A stretch of DNA of 64,000 nt, taken from the NCBI RefSeq assembly GCF_900444995.1, contig NZ_UAPQ01000010.1:1-64000 (forward strand), in the 5' to 3' direction. A program made the translations under genes and the position numbers. Below the pieces are notes generated by a model. The model was not told where the DNA came from, made no database searches, and saw only the letters and a list, made by a program, of their open reading frames with translations. The stretch comes from Actinomyces bovis. GTDB taxonomy: Bacteria > Actinomycetota > Actinomycetes > Actinomycetales > Actinomycetaceae. Shown here one piece after another: positions 1 through 13,427 of this stretch. Within the stretch, counting starts at the first letter, position 1. Every line of letters begins with the position of its first letter.

Positions 1-115
1 GGCGGTGTCCTACTCTCCCACACCCTGGCGGGTGCAGTACCATTGGCGCTGGGAGTCTTAGCTTCCGGGTTCGGAATGGGTCCGGGCGTTGCCTTCCCGC
101 TGTGACCACCGAGAC
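1..115 (-). rRNA. rrf: 5S ribosomal RNA (3' end at or beyond the window edge)
   Basis: The plus strand reads as the reverse complement of a 5S rRNA, with the conserved stretches cctactctcccaca and gcgctgggagtcttagcttc. It follows the 23S gene in the usual 16S-23S-5S order on the minus strand. The 3' end coincides with base 1, so a few bases may be missing. Confidence 0.93.
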
Positions 116-257
116 GTTTATGTGGGGCCCAGTGCGTGTGTTGGGCCGTATTGTGTGTTGTGTTTGTGTTGTGTGTTTGGTGTGTGGGTTGGTGGTGGAC
201 CGTATAGTGGACGCTTGCGTGTTTGGTTCTTGTTCCCCACCTATGTGGTGGGGGTGT

Positions 258-5377
<5,120 letters not shown>

Positions 5378-5577
5378 AGAAACCAAAAAACAACCCACCA
5401 ACCAAAAACAAAAGCCCTCAGCCAGCAAGAAGCCAATCAGAAACAGAAAACAAAACCCAAGCTCAACCCACCCCAAAACCAGAGCAGGCAAAACCAAAAA
5501 ACAAGAACAAGACAACCAACCAACCCCAAAAACAGAGCCAACCAGCCACCCCATCCCAACAAATGACATAAAAAACA

Positions 5578-5606
5578 TGACACACTATCGAGTTCTCAAA
5601 CAACAC
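5578..5606 (-). promoter_or_regulatory. rrn leader antitermination (BoxA-type) element
   Basis: On the minus strand the leader contains TGTTTGAGAACTCGATAGTG, the conserved actinobacterial rRNA leader element about 200 nt upstream of 16S. In the family this region binds the Nus antitermination complex. Confidence 0.7.
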
Positions 5607-5660
5607 ACCCACAAGATTAAGATCGACCAACCGGCCAACCCACCTCAAGGCGACCGGAAT

Positions 5661-5690
5661 AGATTAGGCAGGCGAGCCCTAGGCGGTCAA
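5661..5690 (-). promoter_or_regulatory. rRNA operon promoter
   Basis: On the minus strand TTGACC (5690-5685) and TAATCT (5666-5661) are separated by 18 bases, a sigma-70-type promoter about 290 bases upstream of mature 16S and just upstream of the leader element. No other -35/-10 pair as good was seen in the leader. Confidence 0.65.
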
Positions 5691-5805
5691 GTTGGAAGCT
5701 AGTGACCCCCGTCTCTCTTACTCTCAGGCCCACCGAAGCTACCTACAGCACACCGCTTTGTCCACCACCTGCGGGCGCTGCGCCGTCGGCAGTACTGGGC
5801 CCAGG

Positions 5806-6429
5806 TCACTCGACCATCCCACGCCGCCGGGCCACCGCAACCGCCTCGGTGCGGCTAGAGACGCCGAGCTTCTCGTATACATGCGCTAGGTGCGTCTTGA
5901 CGGTGGCTACGCTCAAGAACAGTTGCCGGGCGATGGACTCGTTGGATGCGCCGTCGGCCACCAGCACCAGTACCTCTAGTTCGCGGGCCGTTAATGCGGT
6001 CACCGGCTGGCGCATTCGGCTCATCAGGCGACGCTGCACCGCCGGCCCGAGTGCTACCTCCCCAACTGCGGCCGAGCGGATCGCACTGGTCAGCTCTTCG
6101 GTGGGCGAGTCCTTCAACAGGTAGCCGGTGGCACCTGCGTCGATTGCTGCCAGGATGTCGGTGTCGGTGTCGTAGGTGGTCAGGATCAGCACCGGTGGGC
6201 CGCCGTCGGCCACTATTTGCCGAGTGGCTTCCGCACCACCAAGCCGGTTGGCTCCGAAGCGCAGGTCTAGCAGCAGCACTGAGCAGGATCCACCATCCCG
6301 TAGATGGCGTAGCAGTTCCTCAGCGGAGCCAAAGTCCGCTACCACTTGCATATCGGGCTGCATCTCAATCAGGGCGCGCAGTCCTGCCCTCACCACGGGA
6401 TGGTCATCGGTGATGATGACCTCGATCAT
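5806..6429 (-). CDS. NarL/FixJ (LuxR-type) response regulator
   Basis: A 207-residue cytoplasmic regulator. The receiver domain (about 1-120) shows the acidic pocket ITDDHP near the N-terminus, the phospho-acceptor Asp in LLLDLRFG and the Lys in YLLKDSP. The C-terminal LuxR-type helix-turn-helix (about 143-200) has the typical LTARELEVLVLVADG and ATVKTHLAHVYEKL stretches. Its start overlaps the end of the histidine kinase gene by 4 bases (ATGA), so the two are translationally coupled. It presumably receives phosphate from that kinase and binds DNA; its targets cannot be read from the sequence. Divergent orientation suggests the DUF2871/HsmA pair at 7817-8637 as a candidate target (inference only). 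Confidence 0.95.
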   Translation of the reverse strand: MIEVIITDDHPVVRAGLRALIEMQPDMQVVADFGSAEELLRHLRDGGSCSVLLLDLRFGANRLGGAEATRQIVADGGPPVLILTTYDTDTDILAAIDAGATGYLLKDSPTEELTSAIRSAAVGEVALGPAVQRRLMSRMRQPVTALTARELEVLVLVADGASNESIARQLFLSVATVKTHLAHVYEKLGVSSRTEAVAVARRRGMVE

Positions 6430-7625
6430 CGCTGTGCCTCCTCTTCCGGGACCGGCAGCACTAGGCGCAGTTTCGCACCCTGCCCTGGCGACGACGTCAC
6501 TTCGCAGCTGCCGCCGAGTTCAGTGGCGCGCGAGCGCATGCCGCGCAACCCGAAGCCTTCCATCTGCGCCGGTTGGAAACCCGCCCCGTCGTCGGTGAGT
6601 GTCAAGCTGACCTCGGCCTCGCCGTAGTCCAACCGAAGGTGGGCTTGTGAGGCTTGCGCGTGCTGAACCACATTGGCCAGGCCGGATTGGGCTACGCGCA
6701 GCAGCGTCGCCTCGATCGCCATCGGCAGGCCGACGGGTATGCCGGTGACCTCCATAGTGCTGCGCAAGCTGGGCTGCAGTTCCTGACTCAAGGTGCAGGC
6801 GTGTTGTAGCGCGGAGGCCAAGGTGTCCCGCTGCAAGGCGGCGGGGGCCAGCGCCCGAATCAGGCGGCGTGCTTCGGCCAGGTTGTCCCGCGCGGTGCTG
6901 GCGGCCTGGACTACCAGGGTCCGGGCGGGTGAACCTTCCAGTTGTGGTTCGGCAGCACGCAGCAGCAGGTTAATGGCGCTGAATCCTTGAGCCAGGGTGT
7001 CGTGGATTTCGCGAGCCAGGCGTTCTCGTTCTCCGAGCACGGCGTTCTCGCGTTCGGCCTCGGCGAGGTAGCTGCGGGTCTGGTTGAGTTCATCTAACAA
7101 TTGCTGACGGCGCTCGTTCTGACTGGCTAGGCTCTCCAGGCCAAAGACCACTCCAACGGCCACGGTGGAACCCACTACGGGGCCGAGCACCGAGCCAAGC
7201 TTGAGACCCGCTAGGCCGTGACGCAGCCCGAAAGCCGCCGCGACGGCGGTGGTGACCGCCACGGCCCCCAGCCCGAAGCGGGGCCCGAGGGTGTGCAGTT
7301 GAATGAGCATCAGCGGAAAGGCGAGCCACAAGGCGTTGTCGGTCAGCCACAGCATGGCCAGCCATCCCAGCCCTAGGAGCAGATTCCAGGCGCCGTCCGG
7401 CCACCAGCGGGCCCGGCGTTCGCCCAGCGGTCGGAGCTCAACTTGCTGGGCTGCACGGCCTGCGACGTAAGTGCCTACGAAGCCGGAGCCCAGCAGGGCA
7501 GCCACCCAGGGGTTGGCGCCCGAGTGCGCGGCGGAGGCAACCGATAGGGCGGTCAGCCCCAAGAACAACAGGTCCAGTCCGAGCAGCAGGCCTTTAGTTG
7601 CGCTGTCTAGGGCTCCTGCTGTCAT
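6426..7625 (-). CDS. sensor histidine kinase, HisKA_3 (NarL-partner) type
   Basis: A 399-residue membrane kinase. The N-terminal half (about 10-165) holds several hydrophobic helices and no large external loop, so it probably senses a membrane or intramembrane signal, as in LiaS/DesK-like kinases. The dimerisation domain has the phospho-acceptor His in LAREIHDTLAQG (about 208), and the HATPase_c domain ends with LTDDGAGFQ and GFGLRGMRSRA. It is cotranscribed with the overlapping response regulator. The 190 bases to the divergent gene at 7817 must hold both promoters. Confidence 0.93.
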   Translation of the reverse strand: MTAGALDSATKGLLLGLDLLFLGLTALSVASAAHSGANPWVAALLGSGFVGTYVAGRAAQQVELRPLGERRARWWPDGAWNLLLGLGWLAMLWLTDNALWLAFPLMLIQLHTLGPRFGLGAVAVTTAVAAAFGLRHGLAGLKLGSVLGPVVGSTVAVGVVFGLESLASQNERRQQLLDELNQTRSYLAEAERENAVLGERERLAREIHDTLAQGFSAINLLLRAAEPQLEGSPARTLVVQAASTARDNLAEARRLIRALAPAALQRDTLASALQHACTLSQELQPSLRSTMEVTGIPVGLPMAIEATLLRVAQSGLANVVQHAQASQAHLRLDYGEAEVSLTLTDDGAGFQPAQMEGFGLRGMRSRATELGGSCEVTSSPGQGAKLRLVLPVPEEEAQR

Positions 7626-7816
7626 GCGGCCAGTCTACGAGCCCGCCGACTAGCCGAATCGCTTGCGCAAAGCCAAAAGCCCGCATCAGCCAAAAGGATG
7701 ACAGCGCCCTCAGCCCTCAAGCTTTCCAAGACCACGATCCTGGCCGATGTCCGGGCCCGCTCAGGCTGGGAGTATCGAGGTAGCCCTAAGACGAACTTGA
7801 AAGTAGAGGGAAGAAA

Positions 7817-8233
7817 ATGCGCAATCTTTGGTTGGCGGCATGTGGATATGCCGCGCTGGGACTGACCTCCGGCCTGGTCTACCGCACGCTCACCCACGAT
7901 GGCTTCACTGGCAAGACGCAGCTGTCCACCACCCACACCCACTTCTTGGCCCTCGGCATGTTGGTCATGCTGATTATGTTGGCACTGGACGCGGCGCTGG
8001 GGGTCAGTGGCTCCCGCTCCTTCAAGGTCTTCTTCGTGACCTATAACGCTGGCCTGTTGGTGACTGTTGGCACGATGATCTGGCACGGTCTGCTGCAGTT
8101 GGATGGAAAGGCCGGAGGGCCGGCGATCGCCGGGGTGGCCGGGCTGGGGCACATCCTGATTACTGCCGGGGTTGTGGCGCTGCTGGTTAGCCTGCGCGCC
8201 CCCATCGCCAAGCACCTGGCCGAGAAGGCCTGA
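7817..8233 (+). CDS. DUF2871 family membrane protein
   Basis: A 138-residue protein with about four transmembrane helices and conserved His/Thr-rich stretches (TTHTHFLALG, IWHGLLQ). The pattern fits the DUF2871 family of unknown function. The start is supported by a GAGGGA ribosome-binding site eight bases upstream. The next gene starts 2 bases after the stop, so the two form an operon. Conserved membrane histidines would allow metal or haem binding, but that is a guess. Confidence 0.8.
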   Translation: MRNLWLAACGYAALGLTSGLVYRTLTHDGFTGKTQLSTTHTHFLALGMLVMLIMLALDAALGVSGSRSFKVFFVTYNAGLLVTVGTMIWHGLLQLDGKAGGPAIAGVAGLGHILITAGVVALLVSLRAPIAKHLAEKA

Positions 8234-8235
8234 GC

Positions 8236-8637
8236 ATGCTTGCCCTTGCGGTTGTTCTCATCTCGCTGGCACTGGTCAGCTACACCACGGGCGTGCTGGC
8301 GGAACGCCGTAGTGGCACCCTGAAGGTCTGGCACGCGGTCGCCTTCGGTACCGGCCTGGTTTTCGACGCCACCGGCACGCAGATCATGTCAATGATCTCC
8401 GATTCCTCCGCCTCAGCGAACTTCGCCACCACCCCAACTGCGTCCCTGCTAAGCAACCTTATGGTGATCACTGGCGCGGCGGCGCTGCTGCTAATGGCGC
8501 TGCATTTCGTTTGGGCGGTAGTGGTGCTGTTCCGCAACCGTGAGAAGGAAAAGGCGACCTTTCACAAGTTCAGCCTGGGCGTTTGGCCCCTGTGGCTGGT
8601 CCCCTACTTCACCGGCATGGCCGCAGCCATGGCCTAA
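8236..8637 (+). CDS. HsmA/TIGR03987-like small membrane protein
   Basis: A 133-residue protein with four hydrophobic helices. The segments SYTTGVLAERRSGTLKVWH, FGTGLVFDATGTQIM and LHFVWAVVVL resemble the HsmA (TIGR03987) family of small membrane proteins. Function unknown. It follows the DUF2871 gene with no gap and is closed by a strong terminator at 8662-8701. Confidence 0.75.
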   Translation: MLALAVVLISLALVSYTTGVLAERRSGTLKVWHAVAFGTGLVFDATGTQIMSMISDSSASANFATTPTASLLSNLMVITGAAALLLMALHFVWAVVVLFRNREKEKATFHKFSLGVWPLWLVPYFTGMAAAMA

Positions 8638-8661
8638 AGGTTGGCCTAAAGACCACACCTG

Positions 8662-8701
8662 GCGCGAGCCCCAGACAAGCGACGACGTCTGGGGCTCGCG
8701 C
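8662..8701 (+). terminator. hairpin terminator
   Basis: A perfect 15-bp stem (gcgcgagccccagac at 8662-8676 against 8687-8701) with a 10-base loop, 25 bases after the stop of the HsmA-like gene. There is only a short T run after it. Confidence 0.75.
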
Positions 8702-8769
8702 TTTGCCGGTCCGATTTATCTGCGGCTTGTAAGCCCTCGATAAAGCCGAGCAGATGATGTGCTGGGCAG

Positions 8770-9160
8770 TTAGTTGTCAGTCGCACTCCTGTACCCTGCT
8801 TCGGCGCGCTTCTTAAGAACCCGAAGCTGGCGGTCCGCCATAATCTTGTCTCCGACCGCCAGCAGGAAGCGACGCATGCCGATGCCCCCATGGCGGTGCT
8901 GGACGCACGCGTTAGCTCGCAGCCGGGTGGTTTGAGATTCGAGTGGCGTAAGCGAGTAGGACACCGAGATTCGACCATAGGATCTCCAGAACTCCTTCCG
9001 AGCAAACAGTTCGAGCGGCCCTTATGCGACAGAACTGCGCAATCCGACAAGGCGGACGCCGTCGTCCTGCCGAGGCATGCAAGATCTCAATTCCGCGGGC
9101 CGAGCGCTCGGCCTCGAAATACAGCGTGGTCGCGTCGTGGAGCACCAGGGTCGCGTCCCC
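8770..9160 (-). pseudogene. degraded transposase remnant, IS1634-like
   Basis: On the minus strand at 9145-9080 the frame reads LHDATTLYFEAERS, close to the LYDVTTLYFE motif at the DDE catalytic core of IS1634-family transposases. The frame then breaks. A second open stretch (8964-8770, ending KIMADRQLRVLKKRAEAGYR) may be another piece of the same or a different element. No start, ends or inverted repeats were found, so this is an old relic. Confidence 0.5.
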
Positions 9161-9328
9161 ATGCCAGCAGGCATGCTGGTAGCATCGGTAGCGCCTGCGT
9201 CTTTGCTGGTGGCGTAGGTATTGGTATCGCTATCACCTAACTACTACTCCCGGTCGTGGAACCTGCAGAGTCACGGCCGGGCCTCTGCAATCCTTTCTGA
9301 CAGCAAAATTGAAAGGCTGGTCTCTCAC

Positions 9329-9526
9329 ATGGCTGAACATTCCAACACTGCCCTGATCGCGATCGGCGGAGGTTTGGTCGCCGTTGTCGGGGGTATCTGC
9401 GCAATTCTCGTGACGCTTCAGGGAAGTCCCTTCTTCACTGGCGCCCTGATTGGGATGGGCGCGTTACTCGTCATCATGATCGGCGTCATCATCGGGATCA
9501 CGATGAGCAGGAGACCCAGGCCATAA
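9329..9526 (+). CDS. small two-helix membrane protein
   Basis: A 65-residue protein starting at the ATG at 9329, which has a GAAAGG site about 13 bases upstream; a longer frame starting at 9221 has no such site. It has two hydrophobic helices separated by LQGSPFFTGALIG and a basic tail SRRPRP, so it sits in the cytoplasmic membrane. I do not recognise a family. A hairpin (cccggtcgtg with cacggccggg) at 9249-9283 lies just upstream. It precedes a broken ABC ATPase, so it could be a leftover transporter or immunity subunit, but nothing proves this. Confidence 0.55.
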   Translation: MAEHSNTALIAIGGGLVAVVGGICAILVTLQGSPFFTGALIGMGALLVIMIGVIIGITMSRRPRP

Positions 9527-9539
9527 CCTCCCCCACTCT

Positions 9540-9760
9540 GCTCGTCGACGTGGTCGGGCTTTAGAAGGTTTATGGCCGGCCAGAGGCCGCGTCAGACGTG
9601 AGCTTCTCGGTAGGCACCGGTGAGTGCCTGGGCCTCTTGGACCCCAATGGCGCCGAAAAGACAGCCGTGCTGAGTTGTCTAGTGGGTTTGCGCCGCCCGA
9701 CGAAGGGCAGCGTGCGCATCTGCGGCGAAAACCCCGCAGCCATAAGCGGAGTCAGCGAAA
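9540..9760 (+). pseudogene. ABC transporter ATPase fragment (5' end only)
   Basis: The frame opens LVDVVGL, hits an in-frame TAG, then continues KVYG and SDVSFSVGTGECLGLLDPNGAEKTAVLSCLVGL. This is the start of an ABC ATPase with a damaged Walker A: GPNGAGKT has become DPNGAEKT, losing the essential Gly before Lys. After about 60 residues (RRPTKGSVRICG) the similarity ends at the 3' end of the YafQ gene on the other strand. No signature motif or Walker B follows. It is dead. Confidence 0.75.
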
Positions 9761-10044
9761 GATCTGATCGTGCGAACCAGTGCGCAGGAATACCGCCACA
9801 CCGTCGAACACCTGCCAGACACACAGCCAGTCTCCCAGGTTTGCTACACGTGGCACTCCCGAGCGCCATGCCACTCCCCCTTGAGCTCGTGCATATGATG
9901 ACGACGGCGTAACTCAGCCAAGGACCCATCATCGGCGGCGAGTACAAGGCGCAGGACCCCTTTGAGGAGGTCGAGGTTGACATGTTTCTTCTTCAGCCGC
10001 TTCACGTCACGCTCAAATTGAGACGTGTACTCCGCCCGCAACAA
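9752..10044 (-). pseudogene. yafQ: YafQ/RelE-type mRNA interferase toxin, frameshifted
   Basis: The frame from 10044 encodes AEYTSQFERDVKRLKKKH and HELKGEWHGARECHV and then stops at a TAG after 66 residues. Shifting frame at about 9842 continues ANLGDWLCVWQVFDGVAVFLRTGSHDQIFR and stops at 9752. The joined product of about 97 residues has the normal YafQ length. The lost C-terminus holds the RTGSH histidine known to be catalytic in YafQ, so the truncated product should be inactive. It lies 8 bases after the antitoxin gene. A sequencing error at 9842 would give the same picture. Confidence 0.85.
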
Positions 10045-10052
10045 CGCCGGCC

Positions 10053-10316
10053 TCAGATTCCGAGGGAGTCGAAGACCTGATCGGCGTCAGCGAAGCGGGC
10101 AGTGCCGCGAACAGCGATCTGTTCTGCTTCCGCTAGCGCCTCGCAAGATTCCTGATTCGGCGCCCCATAACTCAAAGAAAGTGGGATCCGATTCTCGCGC
10201 ACCATCTGGCGATAGAAAGCACGGGTCACTGACGACAAATCAAAGCCAAAATCCTCAGCAATCTTGGCCGCGCGCTCCTTGGTCTCGTCATCCACACGTA
10301 CAGTCACAGACGCCAT
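10053..10316 (-). CDS. dinJ: DinJ/RelB-type antitoxin
   Basis: A ribbon-helix-helix antitoxin. The start is taken at the ATG at 10316 (MASVTVRVDDETKERAAKIA), which has GAGGAGG eight bases upstream; an upstream ATG at 10337 adds MSYEEVV but has no site. The N-terminal half is the DNA-binding dimerisation domain that also autoregulates the operon; the C-terminal tail (TARFADADQVFDSLGI) would wrap the toxin. It now pairs with a frameshifted toxin. A similar tail is preserved as a relic at 18942-19050. Confidence 0.9.
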   Translation of the reverse strand: MASVTVRVDDETKERAAKIAEDFGFDLSSVTRAFYRQMVRENRIPLSLSYGAPNQESCEALAEAEQIAVRGTARFADADQVFDSLGI

Positions 10317-10339
10317 AACAACCTCCTCGTAGGACATAG

Positions 10340-10645
10340 TACTACTAACGCCTTACATCACAGGCTTTGTTTGAAGACACCCACACACTCCCTGCGCCTA
10401 GCTACCGGAAGGCGCGCTAATGAGGCACGGGCACGCCCCCTACCCGCCCCCACTCTTGGGCCCCAGACAGCAAGAAGGCTCGAAGCACGGCCATCGTCGA
10501 CGACCAGGTTCGAGCCTTATGCATTTTGGTGGACCTAGCGGGAGGCTTCTCGAAACTTGCCCCACCGGTGACTCAGATGGTGCGAGCACACCAGTCGATC
10601 CGCGCTGGACGGCGCAGTATGCACCACTGAAGGCGCCACCCACAG
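10340..10645. other. intergenic region upstream of the antitoxin, no gene seen
   Basis: About 300 bases between the antitoxin start and the helix-turn-helix remnant. It must hold the antitoxin promoter and operator near 10320-10400. The rest has only short frames without recognisable motifs. It may be further relic of the recombinase. Confidence 0.5.
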
Positions 10646-10649
10646 CCGG

Positions 10650-10990
10650 GCGCCACGTGCATCCGAAAACCTCCTCCAACGAGCGGAAGCCGCCTACGCT
10701 GCCGGAGGGTCGCTGAAAGCCGTGGCCCGACAGGTTGGTCTTGGACACGAGCGACTCTCTCGTCTCCTCCGGGAACGCGGTGTCGTCCTCCGTAATCACT
10801 CCCCGTCGATCAGCGAGATTCGACTGATGCACGCCATGTATGAGCAAAGGGCTTCACTGGAGCGTGTAGGCGACAAGTTCGTTTACACGGCGGGGACAGC
10901 CCGCAAACACTTGATCATCGCCGGCGTAGTGATGCGCAATACGCACGGTCGTGTCCGAACGGAGCCCCACGGTGTTTCGACCAAGAGCTC
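10650..10990 (+). pseudogene. recombinase-type double helix-turn-helix remnant
   Basis: An open frame without a start of its own reads RAEAAYAAGGSLKAVARQVG, then ERLSRLLRERGVVLRNHSPS, MYEQRASLERVGDKF and TARKHLIIAGVVMRNTHGR. These are two successive helix-turn-helix units of the kind found at the C-terminus of resolvase/recombinase-family proteins in Actinobacteria. No catalytic domain precedes them. The frame runs on by chance into the GC-rich DUF6049 remnant after about 11030, which marks the junction. Confidence 0.55.
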
Positions 10991-11029
10991 AAGACACCTT
11001 GACCAGCGCCGATGTTCCCAACAGGAGCT

Positions 11030-12260
11030 GGTTCAAAGTATGCAGCCCTTCGCCGTGTATATCAGCTCTGTACCCGCCGGCGCCCTCGAACCCGCTGAGG
11101 AGCTGGACTTCACCTCACTCGCCGTCGTGGAGGTCGACGCGTCGACGGGGGCGACCTCGACGAGCGGCGCGACCGGGACGAGCGCCACCGTCCTCGCGCC
11201 CAACGCCCCCCTCTCGCAGATCCTCGACTGGCGGACGACGAGCCTCGCGGATGAACTCGACGCCGAGCAGGCCCTGCGGGCGATCACTGCGATCATCACC
11301 CGCGAGCGCCCGAACTCCTCCCGGACCGTTTTCGTCGCCTCCGAGCGTTCGAACGCGCCGACTGCGGAGCTCGCGGCCAGGGTCCGTTCGCTCCTCGACT
11401 CCCCCTGGGTTAGGGGGGTCTCCTTCTCCGAGATGGCGTCCTCCGAGCCGACGGATGTGGAGCGCGTTCCCCCCCCCCCCCCGGGGAGGGGGCCCTGTCC
11501 CCGGAGGGGGGCTCCGCCGCCTCGACCCTGACAGAGGCCCTCGCCTCCGCCCGCTCCTTCACGGATGCGGCGAGCGACCCCGAGGAGGCCATGGCGGGTC
11601 TGGAGGACTCGATCCTCCCGGTTCTTTCGGCGGGGATCGCCCCGGATGAGCAGCTCACCCGCGCTTCGCAGTTCTCCGCGAAGGTTTCCGATCTGCGCTC
11701 GCGGGTCGCGACGGAGTTCGCGGGAGCGGTGAACCTCATCAACAAGTCCGCGGACTTCCCCGTGAGGGTCCGCAACGACCTGCCCTGGGACATGACGGTG
11801 AAAGTCGCCCTGGTCCCCTCCGATGCGAGGCTGAAGGTCTCCGGGCCGAGTGAGGCGACTCTTCTGGCGGGCTCGGTGACGACGGTCGCCGTCCCTGTGG
11901 AGGCGATCGGCTCCGGCGACGTCGAGGTCGCCTACCGGATCTCAACGCCCGACGGCTCGGTTCTGGAGTCCACGCGGACCGTCCTCGTCCGTTTGCGCGC
12001 CGGCTGGGAGGATGCGATCACGATCACCGCCGCCGGGGTCTTCGGCCTGCTCTTCATCGGCGGCCTGGTCCGTTCGATCCGCAGGAGGTTCAACGCGGGC
12101 GCGGGGAGGGCCGCGGGCTCGGGGAGCCGTGGACGCGGCGACGGCGCCCGGGACGAGGACGGGCGAAGCCCCGGGGAGGCCGGGGCCCCCGCCGAAGGGG
12201 CGCCGGGCCCGCGCCCCGATGACGATTCTTCGAGTGTCGACGAGCAGATGGGAAGCAGAT
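11030..12260 (+). pseudogene. DUF6049 family protein, 5'-truncated and frameshifted
   Basis: DUF6049 proteins are large exported proteins of unknown function, encoded just before murJ in many actinobacteria. Here the first several hundred residues are missing. The middle (ATVLAPNAPLSQILDWRTT, SSRTVFVASERSNAP, SLLDSPWVRGVSFSEMA) runs in one frame up to a C14-type homopolymer at about 11468-11481, then continues in another frame (LTEALASARSFTDAASD to the transmembrane segment ITAAGVFGLLFIGGLVRSIRRRF at about 12020-12090). The tail is Gly/Ala/Arg/Asp-rich. The homopolymer shift may be a sequencing error, but the missing N-terminus is not. Confidence 0.75.
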
Positions 12261-12389
12261 TAGCGCTGATACGGCTGCCGAGCGGACCCCCGACCCGGAG
12301 CGGAATCAGGCCCCCGGGGGGGGCGAGCCCCATCCTCCGGAGGGGCCGGGGCTCCGAAGCGCTCCTCGATCCTGCGGGCCAGCGCGATC

Positions 12390-13337
12390 ATGGCCTCGGG
12401 GACGATGGTCTCGCGCATCCTCGGCTTCGTCCGCTCGATCATGCTCCTGGCCGCGATCGGCGCGGCCGGCGGCGGCGTGTCGGCCGCGTTCCAGACGGCG
12501 AACACCCTGCCGAACACGGTGTTCAACCTGCTCGCCTCCGGAGTTTTCGACGCGGTCCTCGTGCCGCAGATCGTGGGGGCGCTCAAGCGCAGGCATGACG
12601 GCGAGACCTATGTGAATCGCCTCCTCACCCTCGCCGGGACCCTCCTCTTCGTCGTGACGCTCGTGTCGATCACGCAGACCCTGCTGATCGCCGGCGGCTT
12701 CTCCATCTGCGGGGCGGCAGCCGTCGCCGCCGTCGACGGCGTCATCGAAACGGAGGACCGGGAGGAGGTCGTCACCGCCGTCGGCCTCGTCGTCATCTTC
12801 GGGACCCTGATGATCCCGCTCGTCCCGATCCTCGGGGCCCTCATCGGCCTGGACCCCCTGACGACGGGCCTGTGGGCGGGCGCCTCCACCCACGAGGTCG
12901 CCCAGGTCGTCGCCATCGGCGGCGCGATCTCCGAGGAGGCCCTGGCCGGCGCCGTCGTCGTCAAGCTCGCGCGCGTCCTCATGCTCGCCCCCGTGATGGC
13001 GGCGATCAGCCTGTGGCGCCGAGGGCGGATCGCGAGCGGGAGGGGGATCCCGGGCACGAGGGACGAGGGCGGGGCGCTGCCCCCGATCATGCCGCTCTTC
13101 GTCTTCGGCTTCATCTGCATGGTGGCGCTGAGGTGGACGGGGGTCGTCCCCGACCAGGCCCTGTCGGTCCTCAAGGTCGTGCAGTCCGCCCTCCTCGCCT
13201 CGGCGATGTTCGCCCTCGGCGCGGGGGTGCGCCTGAAGGACTTCATCAAGGTCGGGCCGCGACCCTTCGTCCTCGCCGCCCTCATCACCCTCCTCGTCGC
13301 CTCCGTCGGGCTCGCGGGCGTGACGCTCGCGCGCTGA
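12390..13337 (+). pseudogene. in-frame fusion of MurJ N-terminus to YeiH-family C-terminus
   Basis: Residues 1 to about 92 (MVSRILGFVRSIMLLAAIG, AAFQTANTLPNTVFNLLASG, LVPQIVGALKRR) are the start of MurJ, the lipid II flippase. From about residue 95 the protein is the C-terminal half of a YeiH/UPF0324 putative exporter (FSICGAAAVAAV, GLWAGASTHEVAQVVAIG, VVVKLARVLMLAP). The join falls near 12670, inside the inverted repeat cgatca-gcag/ctgc-tgatcg (12667-12690). The true MurJ start probably lies further upstream (a frame MGKQISAD... is reachable from 12247 only with small indels). Neither half is complete, so no function is expected. Confidence 0.8.
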
Positions 13338-13427
13338 ATCCGCTGAGCCCCGCTGAGTTCCCCGAGCCGGTGCCCGGCGGCGGGGCCCCTGCGCGGCGAA
13401 GCCCGTCCCCTGTGTCAGGATGGTCGG

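Noticed and set aside
9179-9283. A hydrophobic Gly-rich tail (GSIGSACVFAGGVGIGIAIT) ending at 9240, followed by a hairpin and a small membrane protein, looked like a bacteriocin/immunity pair.
   Set aside because: The frame upstream has no leader or start with a ribosome-binding site and overlaps the transposase relic on the other strand. The evidence is only the tail.
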